A stretch of 48,469 nt of DNA from DASXUX01 sp036504595. GTDB taxonomy: Bacteria > Planctomycetota > SZUA-567 > H5-PLA8. Made by a program: the position numbers and the translations under genes. Location of the stretch: contig DASXUX010000033.1 of NCBI GenBank assembly GCA_036504595.1, positions 1-48,469 of the forward strand. The letters are read 5' to 3'. The notes beneath the pieces were generated by a model. The model ran no database searches. It saw only the letters and a program-made list of their open reading frames with translations, and was not told the origin of the DNA. Shown here piece after piece: positions 37,182 through 45,751 of this stretch; within the stretch, counting starts at the first letter, position 1; each line of letters starts with the position of its first letter.

Positions 37182-37249
37182 AGCTTGACCGCGACTGCAC
37201 CGTCCCGCATTAGTTCACCTATTCGATGTTCTTGCCAAGGAGTGAGATC

Positions 37250-39991
37250 GTGAGAACTGCTGGTGTGGTTGCGTTGCTTGCGGCTGTTGCGGGCGTAAGA
37301 GCTGCGGAGTGGATCGACACCGATTTCAATTCGGCAGCATTCGCGGCGGTCCATGACGACTCAAAAGAGGGCCGCATCACCGGCGCGCTTCCAAAGGGCT
37401 GGGGCGATAATTCCGGATGGGCGAAGGTGTGGGTGGATTTCAGCCGCGCGGAGGAAGCGCAGAAGGCGTTTCTGCGCGTGAATGTCACGCGCTGCGAAAA
37501 CGGCATGTGCCAGTTCGCGTACATGCTGCCCACGCCCGAAGGCGAGACGTATCTGCATCTGACCGTTTCGGCTCGCAGCCGTACGGGCGCGCGTGCGCAG
37601 TTCGGCGTGCGGCTGGCCGGCGCGCCGTATCATTTTCTGTGGGACGCCACGCCGGCGCTTAAGACTGAGTGGCGCGACTTCTCCTATGACTTCCGTCTGG
37701 ATAAGAGCGCCGTTCCGATTGGCCTGTGGATCAATATCCAGGGCACGGGGCAGCTTGACTTGGCGAGTTTCAAGCTGGCGGCTTTCACGCGGGAAGAGTT
37801 CACGCAGCGACTGGCGGTGAAGGCTGAAGGCGAGCCCAGCAACCTGATCCGCAACTCGCGCATGCCGTTGGGCCTGCAAAGCGGCTGGAGCCTTTCGCGC
37901 GACTTGTCGGACGGTGACGAAGTCGAAGTGGATTCGGACGAGAAGATGCTTGGGCCCAGCGGCGCGCCGTCGCTGCGGCTGCGCTTCAACACGTCGCTGC
38001 TGAGCGCGGGGCTTTCGGCGCCGCTGAAGCTCTGGTCCGATGACAAAACGTCGAAGACGATTCAAATTTATAGCGAGCCGTTTGGCGTGGTGATGGCGAC
38101 GGAGCCGCACGTGGCCAGCATCTTTTTGCGCGGGTCAGATAAGGGGAAGCTTTCGGTGGTCTGCGATGGCCGGACGATCGCGCAAAAGCCATTCGATCTG
38201 GGCCGCAGCAACAACTGGCAGCGCGTGGACGTGGGTTTCAAGCCGATGTTGCTGGCGCGCGCGTATGGGCTGCTGATCGAGTGCGCGGGCAAGTTCTGGC
38301 TGGACGGTTTGCAGGTCGAACGCGGGCAGGCGCCGACCGAATATCATTCGCAGGCGGCGTGCGAAGTGGCGCTGGGGTGCGCATCGCCGGCGCGCGTGCA
38401 GTTCGACGATGAAGAAGCGGAGATCAGCTATTGCGTCACCGGCGAACCGGAACGCGGCACGCTGAAGGCGAAGGTTGTGAATGTTTACGGCGAAGAGAAG
38501 CCGCTGCCGGACGTGACGCTCACGCGAAAATTTCTGCAGCCGGGAAGAATGCGGTACGACGTGTTTTCTGATCGGCCACTGGGACCGTTCCGCATTGAAG
38601 TCTGGGTGGAGAACGCGAAGCACGAGCGCATCAGCCCGTACAATGAGTTGGTTATTTATCGCCTCCGCAGACCGCGCTATTGGGGCAAAGACGCGCCAAA
38701 TTCGCCCTTCGGGACGCATACGCTTTCGGTGACGCGGCACATCCTGATGGCCAAGGCTGCCGGCATCAACTGGACGCGCTTGCACGATGCCGGGACGGAG
38801 TACATCGGCTGGTATCACTTAGAGCGCAACCGCGGCGAGTGGACGTTTCACGACAAGGAACTGGATCGCTATCGAAAGCACGGCCTGAAGATTCTGGGCG
38901 CGCTGTCCACCGCTCCGGAGTGGGCTACTGGTCTGCAGCGAAAACACAGCGGGTATGGTGATCGCTATTACGAGCCGAAGGACTTCGACGACTTCGCAAA
39001 TTACGTGAGGACGGTGACGAAGCGTTACAAAGGCGTGATCGATTCATGGGACGTGTGGAATGAGCCCTGGGGACTGACGTTCTGGCATGTTGGGTACGAT
39101 CCGAAAAAGAGCGGCGAGGGGTATTTTGCGAGCGACACGCCAGCGGCCGATTACGCGCGCTTGATGGGCGCGGCGCATAAGGCCGCTCACGGAGTGGACA
39201 AAGAACTGAAGGTGCTGGGCTTCAACACGATGGCCGGGGGCGATGCCTGGACGCGTGAGATTCAGCAGAACGGCGGCGTGGAGAACTCGGACGTGATCTG
39301 CTACCACCACTATGCCTCGGGTTTCGCGGGCGGGCCGGACGACATCGTCGAACTGGGTTGGAAGCAGGCCGTCGGCGCGTTGTGCGAGGTAGCGCCGGCC
39401 TCCGCGCCGGCCGGCAGGGACGCCGGCACCACCCTCCGGTTGCCGCCCAAGCCGGTGTGGATGAGCGAAGGTTCTGCGACGGCAGGTTCGCTGGGGTCGG
39501 GGCTGTACAAGCACACGGTTCCTTATGCCAACGATGAGGACGCGATCGACACGTCCGACCGGCTCGCGCGGTTTGTCGTCGCGTTACTGGGGCAAAACGT
39601 GAAGAAGGTCTTTCTGTATTCGATGCATGGCCACAATTATTTCGGGCCGAAATACGAGTGGCGCGCGCTGGTGACGGAGGAGGGTTATCTGCACCCGTGC
39701 GCGGCGGCGCATTCAGCGCTGGCCTGGCAGCTTGAAGATACGAAGTTTGTGCGCCGGGAGCAGATTGCGGACGGGGTGACGGGCTATTTCTTCGAAGGAA
39801 AAGAGCGAGCGGTCGCCGTGCTTTCGAGCAAGCCGGGCCGCGCGGCGTTCGAACTGCCGAAATCGAAGCACATTACATACACGGACCTGTTCGGCAATCC
39901 GCTGAAGAAGGGGCAGGCGTTGGAATCGACGCTGGTTTACGCGACGGCGAAGGAACTGGATGATTTGCGGGTGTTGAAGAACAATCCGTAG
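37250..39991 (+). CDS. Exported clan GH-A-like glycoside hydrolase
   Basis: 913 residues from GTG 37250, favoured because AAGGAG lies 7 nt upstream and a signal peptide follows (RTAGVVALLAAVAGVRA); an ATG 8 codons earlier (37226) has no site. Two carbohydrate-binding-like sandwiches occupy about 20-370 (LHLTVSARSRTGARAQFGV, FWLDGLQVERGQAPTEYHS), then a linker domain. The catalytic barrel is from about 480: WTRLHDAGTEYIGWYHLE, acid/base E605 in WDVWNEPWG and likely nucleophile E740 in PVWMSEGSA, 135 residues apart as in clan GH-A (for example GH39-like). A palindromic-element insert (VAPASAPAGRDAGTT) sits just before the nucleophile strand. Substrate unknown. Confidence 0.82.
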   Translation: MRTAGVVALLAAVAGVRAAEWIDTDFNSAAFAAVHDDSKEGRITGALPKGWGDNSGWAKVWVDFSRAEEAQKAFLRVNVTRCENGMCQFAYMLPTPEGETYLHLTVSARSRTGARAQFGVRLAGAPYHFLWDATPALKTEWRDFSYDFRLDKSAVPIGLWINIQGTGQLDLASFKLAAFTREEFTQRLAVKAEGEPSNLIRNSRMPLGLQSGWSLSRDLSDGDEVEVDSDEKMLGPSGAPSLRLRFNTSLLSAGLSAPLKLWSDDKTSKTIQIYSEPFGVVMATEPHVASIFLRGSDKGKLSVVCDGRTIAQKPFDLGRSNNWQRVDVGFKPMLLARAYGLLIECAGKFWLDGLQVERGQAPTEYHSQAACEVALGCASPARVQFDDEEAEISYCVTGEPERGTLKAKVVNVYGEEKPLPDVTLTRKFLQPGRMRYDVFSDRPLGPFRIEVWVENAKHERISPYNELVIYRLRRPRYWGKDAPNSPFGTHTLSVTRHILMAKAAGINWTRLHDAGTEYIGWYHLERNRGEWTFHDKELDRYRKHGLKILGALSTAPEWATGLQRKHSGYGDRYYEPKDFDDFANYVRTVTKRYKGVIDSWDVWNEPWGLTFWHVGYDPKKSGEGYFASDTPAADYARLMGAAHKAAHGVDKELKVLGFNTMAGGDAWTREIQQNGGVENSDVICYHHYASGFAGGPDDIVELGWKQAVGALCEVAPASAPAGRDAGTTLRLPPKPVWMSEGSATAGSLGSGLYKHTVPYANDEDAIDTSDRLARFVVALLGQNVKKVFLYSMHGHNYFGPKYEWRALVTEEGYLHPCAAAHSALAWQLEDTKFVRREQIADGVTGYFFEGKERAVAVLSSKPGRAAFELPKSKHITYTDLFGNPLKKGQALESTLVYATAKELDDLRVLKNNP
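39388..39434 (+). repeat. GC-rich palindromic element inserted in-frame, copy 2 (about 47 bp)
   Basis: Reads GGTAGCGCCGGCCTCCGCGC at the left end and GACGCCGGCACCACCC at the right end. It encodes VAPASAPAGRDAGTT in the glycosidase, the same frame as copy 1 in the unrelated oxidoreductase. Confidence 0.85.
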
Positions 39992-40053
39992 TCTTGCGTT
40001 TCTTGCTTCGCCGCTAGAATCTTCTCCTGCGGATTTTTGAGAAAGGACAAACC

Positions 40054-41100
40054 ATGAGTTCAGTCGTGCGCTGCGCGGTGATCGGGCTGGGAATGGGAAA
40101 GCATCATGCCGATGGGTATCAGAACGCGGCCGACGGCAAATTGGCGGCCGTCGTTGACAGCGACCCGAAGCGGCTTGAAGTCTGGGCGGAGAAGATCGGC
40201 AGCGACAACTGCTTCAGCGACTACAAGACGATGCTGAAGAAAGTGAAGCCGGACCTGGTCAGCGTCGTTTTACCAAATTGTTTGCACGCGCGAGTCACGA
40301 TGGATTGCCTGAAGTCGGGCGCTCATGTGCTGTGCGAAAAACCGATGGCCATGAACCTGAACGAAGCCCGGAAAATGGCCGAGACGGCCATCAAGACGAA
40401 GCGGAAGCTGGGCATCAATCTGTCGTATCGCTTTACGCCGCCGGCGCGCGCGCTCAAGGACCTGGCGGACTCGGGCTTTCTGGGCAAGGCGTATCACGCG
40501 TTCACGTGCTGGACGCGGCGCGACGGATTCCCGGGTTTCGGAAGCTGGTTTGGCCAGAAGAAGATGTCGGGCGGCGGGCCGCTGATCGATCTGGGCGTGC
40601 ACCGCCTTGACATGGCGATGTGGCTGATGGGCGGGCCGCAGCCGATCAGTGTGAGCGGATCGGCGCACTATCACATTGGCGTGCCGCGCGGAAAAGCGCA
40701 GAGGAAGAAGTTCGACGTTGAGGATTTTGCGACGGGCTTTGTGCGCTTCGACAACGGAGCGTCACTGGTGTTCGAGATTTCCTGGGGCGGCCACCAGGGA
40801 CAGCCGGAGCGCATGTCAACGATTGTGACCGGCACGAAGGGAACGCTGGTGCATCGCAACGAAGGCGGCGGGTACAACTTCGTGGGCGAGTGCTATTCCG
40901 AAGTCGGCGGCCACAAGCTGAACGGCGAGGTGGCTGCAGCTAACCCGAACGTGAAAAATGCGTATGCCGAAATGGTCGATTGCGTGGCACACAACAAACC
41001 GTTCCTCGCGGACATGGAAGACGGACTGCGCGTTCAGCGTGTGCTGGACGGGCTCTATCAAAGCGCGAAGCTTGGGCGCGAAGTGCGCGTCACGGCGTAG
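40054..41100 (+). CDS. Gfo/Idh/MocA oxidoreductase
   Basis: 348 residues from ATG 40054 with AAAGGA upstream. Rossmann motif VRCAVIGLGMGKHHADGY, VLPNCLHARV, lysine in VLCEKPMAMNLNEARKM, and C-terminal DLGVHRLDMAMWLMGG carrying the substrate-site Asp/His. No signal peptide. It follows the exported glycosidase by 62 bp, which suggests it handles a released sugar. It is the third family member in 10 kb and is distinct in sequence from the other two, so not a recent tandem copy. Confidence 0.93.
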   Translation: MSSVVRCAVIGLGMGKHHADGYQNAADGKLAAVVDSDPKRLEVWAEKIGSDNCFSDYKTMLKKVKPDLVSVVLPNCLHARVTMDCLKSGAHVLCEKPMAMNLNEARKMAETAIKTKRKLGINLSYRFTPPARALKDLADSGFLGKAYHAFTCWTRRDGFPGFGSWFGQKKMSGGGPLIDLGVHRLDMAMWLMGGPQPISVSGSAHYHIGVPRGKAQRKKFDVEDFATGFVRFDNGASLVFEISWGGHQGQPERMSTIVTGTKGTLVHRNEGGGYNFVGECYSEVGGHKLNGEVAAANPNVKNAYAEMVDCVAHNKPFLADMEDGLRVQRVLDGLYQSAKLGREVRVTA

Positions 41101-41128
41101 TCATTGGTCATTGGTGATTGGTCATTGC
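41101..41128 (+). repeat. Heptamer tandem repeat TCATTGG x4
   Basis: TCATTGG, TCATTGG, TGATTGG, TCATTGC: begins the base after the Gfo/Idh stop and ends two bases before the likely GTG start of the next gene. Confidence 0.95.
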
Positions 41129-41130
41129 TT

Positions 41131-41712
41131 GTGAGCAACGCAAAAAAAGAATTGCGCGTGATGGTCCGGGCTCGGCTGAACGCGATGAGTTCGGTCGAGC
41201 GCGAAGAGGCGGCGCGCGAGGCGCTGACTCGACTGTTGGCGAGTCCGCAGTTCGCGGGTGCTCGGAAAGTGCTGGCGTACGATGCCTTCGGAACCGAAGT
41301 CAGCACGCACGGATTCATGCGGGCTTGTTTGGACGCGGGAAAAACGCTGGCGCTGCCGCGGACGGAGCCCTCAACGCGGAGCATACGGGCGCTGACGATC
41401 ACCGATCTGGATCGCGATCTGGAGATCAGCGCGTTCGGTTTTTGCGAGCCGAAGGCGTCGTTGCCTGAGATTCCCGCAAACCAACTCGATCTGGTTCTGG
41501 TTCCGGGTCTGGCGTTTGATCTAAAGGGCAATCGCCTGGGCCGCGGCGCGGGCTATTACGACCGCTTCCTCGCTCAGCCCGCGTTGAGCGCGGCAACGGT
41601 TGCACTCGCGTTTGAATGCCAGATCGTGGATGAAGTGCCGGCGCTGCGGCACGATAAGGCGGTGCAGTTCATCTTCACGGAGCGGCGCCTGATCGAAGCC
41701 GGTTCGAGGTAG
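41131..41712 (+). CDS. 5-formyltetrahydrofolate cyclo-ligase
   Basis: About 193 residues. Converts 5-formyl-THF to 5,10-methenyl-THF using ATP. Marks: basic N-terminal VSNAKKELRVMVRARLNAMS, VLAYDAFGTEVSTHGFM, LVLVPGLAFDLKGNRLGRGAGYYDRFL (the family signature, with Ala in place of one Gly), and a normal length. Start uncertain: GTG 41131 follows the heptamer repeat directly; a TTG at 41104 would translate the repeat into the protein. Neither has a ribosome site, so coupling to the upstream gene is likely. Confidence 0.88.
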   Translation: MSNAKKELRVMVRARLNAMSSVEREEAAREALTRLLASPQFAGARKVLAYDAFGTEVSTHGFMRACLDAGKTLALPRTEPSTRSIRALTITDLDRDLEISAFGFCEPKASLPEIPANQLDLVLVPGLAFDLKGNRLGRGAGYYDRFLAQPALSAATVALAFECQIVDEVPALRHDKAVQFIFTERRLIEAGSR

Positions 41713-41717
41713 CGGGA

Positions 41718-41737
41718 CGCAATCCAGGAGGATTGCG
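41718..41737. repeat. 20-bp dispersed palindrome, copy C
   Basis: CGCAATCCAGGAGGATTGCG between convergent genes. Its flank CTAC contains the TAG stop (41740-41738) of the U32 gene on the minus strand; it may also act as a two-way terminator. Confidence 0.95.
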
Positions 41738-44413
41738 CTACAGCATGCCGCGAGCGAAGTTGGCGGCGTGGCCACCGGGGACGTTTTTGCCGGTGTGGAG
41801 CAAACGCCAGATGTCGCGAACCTGCTGCGACGAGTAATCGCGATAGACGAAGTCGGCACGCACGCTGGTTGCGCCCGCGGCGGCGAGCTCCTTCAGGTAA
41901 GGCGTCAGACAGAACGCGGTCTTGTTGAGCGTGATCGTGCGGCAGCGGTAATCGAACGCGGTCACTTTCTCGCCGTAGTTTGAGACCATCTCCATCTTCT
42001 CGAAGCGGCAGTTGGCCTTGCCCGGGCAACCGCCGATCAAGTTTGCGTACGCGCAGGATTCGGCGAGAAACAGAGGCGTGTCCTGATGGACAATCACCGT
42101 GGCCTGCGCGCCGAATTCAGCGAGTAGGGAGCGCATGTTGTCGAGCCCATCTTCCGGGGAGAGGGCGAAGCGGCTGGCGCCAAGGTCGAGCATCTGTAGT
42201 GCGGCTGCACGGTTCACGACGTAGAGGGACCAATCGGTGGCGAGATTCGCCGCGACATCCTTGCCGTTCTCAGCGCGGAGCATCGGCAGGCCGAGAAAAG
42301 TCCAGGAGGAGAGATTCGAGGCTTCCCATTTCGTCCAACCGGCGGCGCGGAGACGCGAAACTTTTTGCGCGATGTCTTTCTCTTCCCATTTGCGCGTGAG
42401 GACAGGCAGGGCGAGGCGGATGTGTTCGCGGCCGATCTTCTGCGCGAGGGCTTCGAGCTTATTGCAGAGTACGGTGCTCTGATCGCGTGCGATTTCAATG
42501 ACGGCTTCGTCAATGTTCTGCCAGTCGGTGGACTCAAGATCGTCGAGGAAGGCAATGCGATCGACTTTGATCGACCAGTTGAGATCGCGCGCGGGCACAG
42601 TCTGCGGTGAGCGTGGCTGCGGCAGAATCTCGCGACAGATGGTGGCAACGCGGTCGCCGAAAGAAGTCTCAAGCGTTTGTTCGAGCTTAGCGGTGAGATC
42701 TCGGCGCAACTGATTGAGCTGAGAGATGGGAACGAAGAGCGCCTGCGGATTTGAGAGCGAGAACTGGCCGAGGCTCAAATGCGTATTGCCGAGTTTCTCG
42801 AACGCGCCGCGAATGGCGGCCTCAGTCTTAGCCGGGTCTTTGGCCGGGGCGAACGGCCCATCGATCGAGAGCGTTGCGCTCAGGGCGGGGTTTGCGAGAC
42901 TGGCGATTGCGGTGAGGCGCTCGGGCGTAAGCTGGACCAACAGATCCATGGCTCGCCGCGTGTGGAACAGGCCGGGCTTTGGGTGCGAGTGGCGATAGCG
43001 GCGCTTCACGTCTTGGGAAGAAGAACAATAGATCGTGGCCTGCGGTGGAATAGGCGGGTGGTCCTGCGGCATGGCGACTTCGACCAGCGCGCCGGCGGGG
43101 GCCTCGAAGACGTTTTCGGACCTCGCGCCTTTCTTGACGATCTGAAGCTGATCGACGGCGAAGCCGAAAGGCCTTCCCAAGCCGGGAATGTCAATTTGCA
43201 GACCGTCGTGGCGTTCAAGGCTGCGTTCGGTTGTGAAGCGGAGCAGGGGCGGTTGGCGGGACGCCTGCGGTACGACGGCGTCAACGATGCCGATGGGCGA
43301 GCCGCGATGGCCGACGGTGTCGCGGTCGGCGACTTCTTTGTCTTTGTGCGACTGAACGAACAGGCGCGTCCACGGGCGGCTGAAGACGGCTTTGATGTCG
43401 GATTCGTGCGCGGCTCGGCTATCCGGCGGCAGGGTGCCGTCGAGCAGTTTGCGGTAGAAATCCGTGACGGTGGCAACGTAGAGGGGGCTTTTCTTGCGGC
43501 CTTCGATCTTGAAGCAGGACAGGCCGGCGTCCTGAAATGCCGGAAGGTGATCCGGAAGCGCGAGATCCTTCATCGAGAAGGCAAAGCCTAGGTTCGGATC
43601 GCGCTTGGTCGGGGTGCCGTCGCGCAGCGTGGCCGGCGCGCCGGAGACCTGGAACTGGTCGCGGCAGGAGTAGGCGCATCTGCCGCGGTTGCCGCTGCGG
43701 CCGAGCGTCTGCGACGAAAAGAGGCACAGTCCGCTGTAGGCGTAGCACAGCGCGCCGTGGATGAAGACTTCGGTTTCGATGCCGCAGGTCGCGGTGATTT
43801 CGCGCACTTCGTCAAGGGTCAGTTCGCGAGCGAGAACGACGCGCGAGAAGCCGAGTTCCTTCAGCGCTTTTGCGCCGGCACAGTTATGCACGGCCAGTTG
43901 GGTACTGGCGTGCATCGTCAGATTGGGGAAGTAGCGGCGGACGATTCGGTACACGCCGAGATCCTGCACCAGCAACGCGTCAACGCCGATATCGGAAAGC
44001 GCGCCGAGCGCGTACACGAGTTCGCTCAGTTCGTTTTGGAGCACGACCGTGTTGACGGTGACGAAGACGCGACGGCGGGGAGTCCGCGAGTGCGCGTAGC
44101 TGGTGATCTCATCGACTTCGTCCAGAGTGAAGTTCTCGGCTTCGGCGCGAGCGGAGAATTTCCGGAGCCCGAGATAAATCGCGTTGGCTCCGTAGTGAAA
44201 CGCGGCGTAAGCGGCTTCCGGGCCGCCGGCTGGAGAGAGTAATTCGGCTGGACCGTGCGAGGCCGTTGGAGCGGAATCGGGCAAGCTAAGCGGGGCTTCG
44301 GGGATTTGCGGGTTGTACTCACCCTGCGGAGCGAGAGGTTCGGGCGGGGCTTCGGGTGGATCGGCGATGCCGTCGCGAAGAGCGGGAGTGTTAAGATTGT
44401 TTAGGGAAGACAT
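41738..44413 (-). CDS. U32-family peptidase/RNA-hydroxylation-type protein
   Basis: 891 residues from ATG 44413 (AAGGATG about 11 nt upstream). After a Pro-rich N-terminal 55 residues comes the U32 domain: ELLSPAGGPEAAYAAFHYGANAIYLG, and the signature EVFIHGALCYAYSGLCLFSS...GRSGNRGRCAYSCR with C223, C230, C246 and C250, which bind an iron-sulfur cluster in studied relatives (RlhA, TrhO/TrhP types hydroxylate rRNA or tRNA). A large middle region follows, then a second TIM-like half ending with another cysteine set (SCAYANLIGGCPGKANCRFEKM...DYRCRTI). It may act in RNA modification rather than proteolysis. It is longer than the E. coli members, like the fused forms. Confidence 0.9.
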   Translation of the reverse strand: MSSLNNLNTPALRDGIADPPEAPPEPLAPQGEYNPQIPEAPLSLPDSAPTASHGPAELLSPAGGPEAAYAAFHYGANAIYLGLRKFSARAEAENFTLDEVDEITSYAHSRTPRRRVFVTVNTVVLQNELSELVYALGALSDIGVDALLVQDLGVYRIVRRYFPNLTMHASTQLAVHNCAGAKALKELGFSRVVLARELTLDEVREITATCGIETEVFIHGALCYAYSGLCLFSSQTLGRSGNRGRCAYSCRDQFQVSGAPATLRDGTPTKRDPNLGFAFSMKDLALPDHLPAFQDAGLSCFKIEGRKKSPLYVATVTDFYRKLLDGTLPPDSRAAHESDIKAVFSRPWTRLFVQSHKDKEVADRDTVGHRGSPIGIVDAVVPQASRQPPLLRFTTERSLERHDGLQIDIPGLGRPFGFAVDQLQIVKKGARSENVFEAPAGALVEVAMPQDHPPIPPQATIYCSSSQDVKRRYRHSHPKPGLFHTRRAMDLLVQLTPERLTAIASLANPALSATLSIDGPFAPAKDPAKTEAAIRGAFEKLGNTHLSLGQFSLSNPQALFVPISQLNQLRRDLTAKLEQTLETSFGDRVATICREILPQPRSPQTVPARDLNWSIKVDRIAFLDDLESTDWQNIDEAVIEIARDQSTVLCNKLEALAQKIGREHIRLALPVLTRKWEEKDIAQKVSRLRAAGWTKWEASNLSSWTFLGLPMLRAENGKDVAANLATDWSLYVVNRAAALQMLDLGASRFALSPEDGLDNMRSLLAEFGAQATVIVHQDTPLFLAESCAYANLIGGCPGKANCRFEKMEMVSNYGEKVTAFDYRCRTITLNKTAFCLTPYLKELAAAGATSVRADFVYRDYSSQQVRDIWRLLHTGKNVPGGHAANFARGML

Positions 44414-44558
44414 ATGCGGAACTTCATCCTTGCGGTTGCAGCTTCTCGATTCATTATAGGCGTACGGGATCAGGCTTCAATGCGGAGCTTGGAACTTTGT
44501 TCACTTCTTTTTTGATGCGGACAACACTAAGCTGAAGTTCTACCTTTGGAGCAATGTT

Positions 44559-45629
44559 ATGTCCCTCCATATGAGGCTTGTTTCTGCAATTCTGTTGTTT
44601 GCAGCGATCCCTGCGAGCGGGTGCCCGGCCTGAAACATACATAATTACCTGGCCGGTTCGGTCAGAAGCTCTGAAGACGTGTTTGTGGGGAAAGTGGTAT
44701 CGATTACCGAGGGAGGGGAACAGATCGAATGCGAGGTCTTGCGCGTTTTGCGCGGAAGACTAAAGCCCGGTGAGAAGGTAAAGTGGAAAGCGTACGTACG
44801 GAAAGAGGACGTAGGTCGCGAGTTGATCTTTTCAAACCCAACGAGTTGGCCGCCACGCTTTGAAGTGGTTCTAATGGAACTGGAATCCGAAGTCGTTTGG
44901 CTGTTGAAAGACCAGACGAAAGAAGACGGCGGCCGGAATGGGCTTGGGCGCTCCCCGGACAATTTAGAGGAAGGTGTCCTTCGGCTGAAAGGCATCAGCG
45001 TCCAGAGTCATCAAGTCGGCGCCAATTTCCTGCGTGGCTACGCGGATCAAGATAAGGTTTTTGCAGCGCTCGCACAAGACATCAAGTGCTTGCAGGACGA
45101 GGCGTTTTCGGCAAAACCTGGCCCATATCTGGACTACCGGGTTGATGTTCTCGTTCAGGCTCTGCCGTCCAATGACGCTAAGCGATACGACGAACTGCTG
45201 GGCACGTGCTTCGAGCAACATCTCATCCGCAAAGGAACGGAGGAAAACAAGTGTCTGCAGAGAGCGTGCATTGAAGCCATTGGGAAAGTCGCGCAAGGTC
45301 GGTCGAGTCTTCGGGCTGAACTGGCGCGTTTAGTCACTGAGCATCGCCGGGAACTCAGCCCGTTGCATTTGGAGGAACTCGGGTTCGGCTTGGCGGCTAT
45401 GGATGACCTGATCCAAGAGTTGGCGAAAGATGCGCCGGATAACGAGCGCACAGCTCTGGCTAAAGGGATTCTGAATGCCGCACAGGCGGCAGGTTATCTG
45501 TGGGACTATGACACGGCAACGACATTGTCGAGGGGAGTGCCGCTCTTGACGCAGGACGCGGATGTGAACGCGAAACTGAAAAAGCTAGATGAACGAATCG
45601 AGGAGCATAGGAAAGGCAGAAGGAAGTGA
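44559..45629 (+). CDS. Candidate selenoprotein: exported NTR/TIMP-like-start protein with in-frame UGA at codon 25
   Basis: The ATG at 44559 has GGAG 7 nt upstream and starts a clear signal peptide (MSLHMRLVSAILLFAAIPASG). Codons 22-25 read C-P-A-UGA (TGA 44631-44633). The same frame then runs to a TGA at 45627-45629 with NIHNYLAGSVRSSEDVFVGKVVSITEGGEQIECEVLRVLRG, the pattern of exported VFVGKV...EVLR.WKG proteins whose mature N-terminus carries Cys residues. A conventional caller would start at GTG 44679 and lose the export signal. Thus UGA replaces a cysteine in a C-x-x-C (C22-x-x-U25). A SECIS-like hairpin follows. The C-terminal 200 residues are helical, ending in a charged coiled tail (KLKKLDERIEEHRKGRRK). 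Function unknown. Alternatives: nonsense mutation, or lipidation at C22. 356 residues with Sec. Confidence 0.65.
44631..44665 (+). promoter_or_regulatory. Bacterial SECIS-like hairpin after in-frame UGA
   Basis: UGA at 44631-44633, 15 nt spacer (44634-44648), then stem CTGGCCG (44649-44655) with CGGTCAG (44659-44665), seven pairs including one G-U, and triloop GUU (44656-44658). Spacing and loop are identical to the hairpin at 7338-7374 although stem and protein sequences are unrelated. Confidence 0.65.
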
Positions 45630-45658
45630 TACGTAAAGAAAACGCTACGGTTTGCTCT

Positions 45659-45751
45659 CTACATCGGACCGGGCGCGCGTCGTCTTCCGAGGCAAGTTGG
45701 ATTACCGGGGCAAACAACTCGTTCGAGAGATATATCAATGAGAATCCGCAT
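45659..45751 (-). pseudogene. Truncated PIN-toxin (VapC-like) remnant
   Basis: The ATG at 45751 overlaps the antitoxin stop (TGATG), as in vapBC operons. The first residues MRILID fit a PIN-domain start, but the frame departs (ISLERVVCPGNP) and stops after 30 codons. No PIN catalytic acids remain downstream. Read as a decayed toxin; with so little sequence the family is a guess. Confidence 0.35.

Noticed and set aside
45460..45738. 92-codon minus open frame starting MIYLSNEL, resembling a toxin start
   Set aside because: It runs antisense into the 44559-45629 gene and loses any PIN-like character after a few residues; the TGATG-coupled frame fits better.
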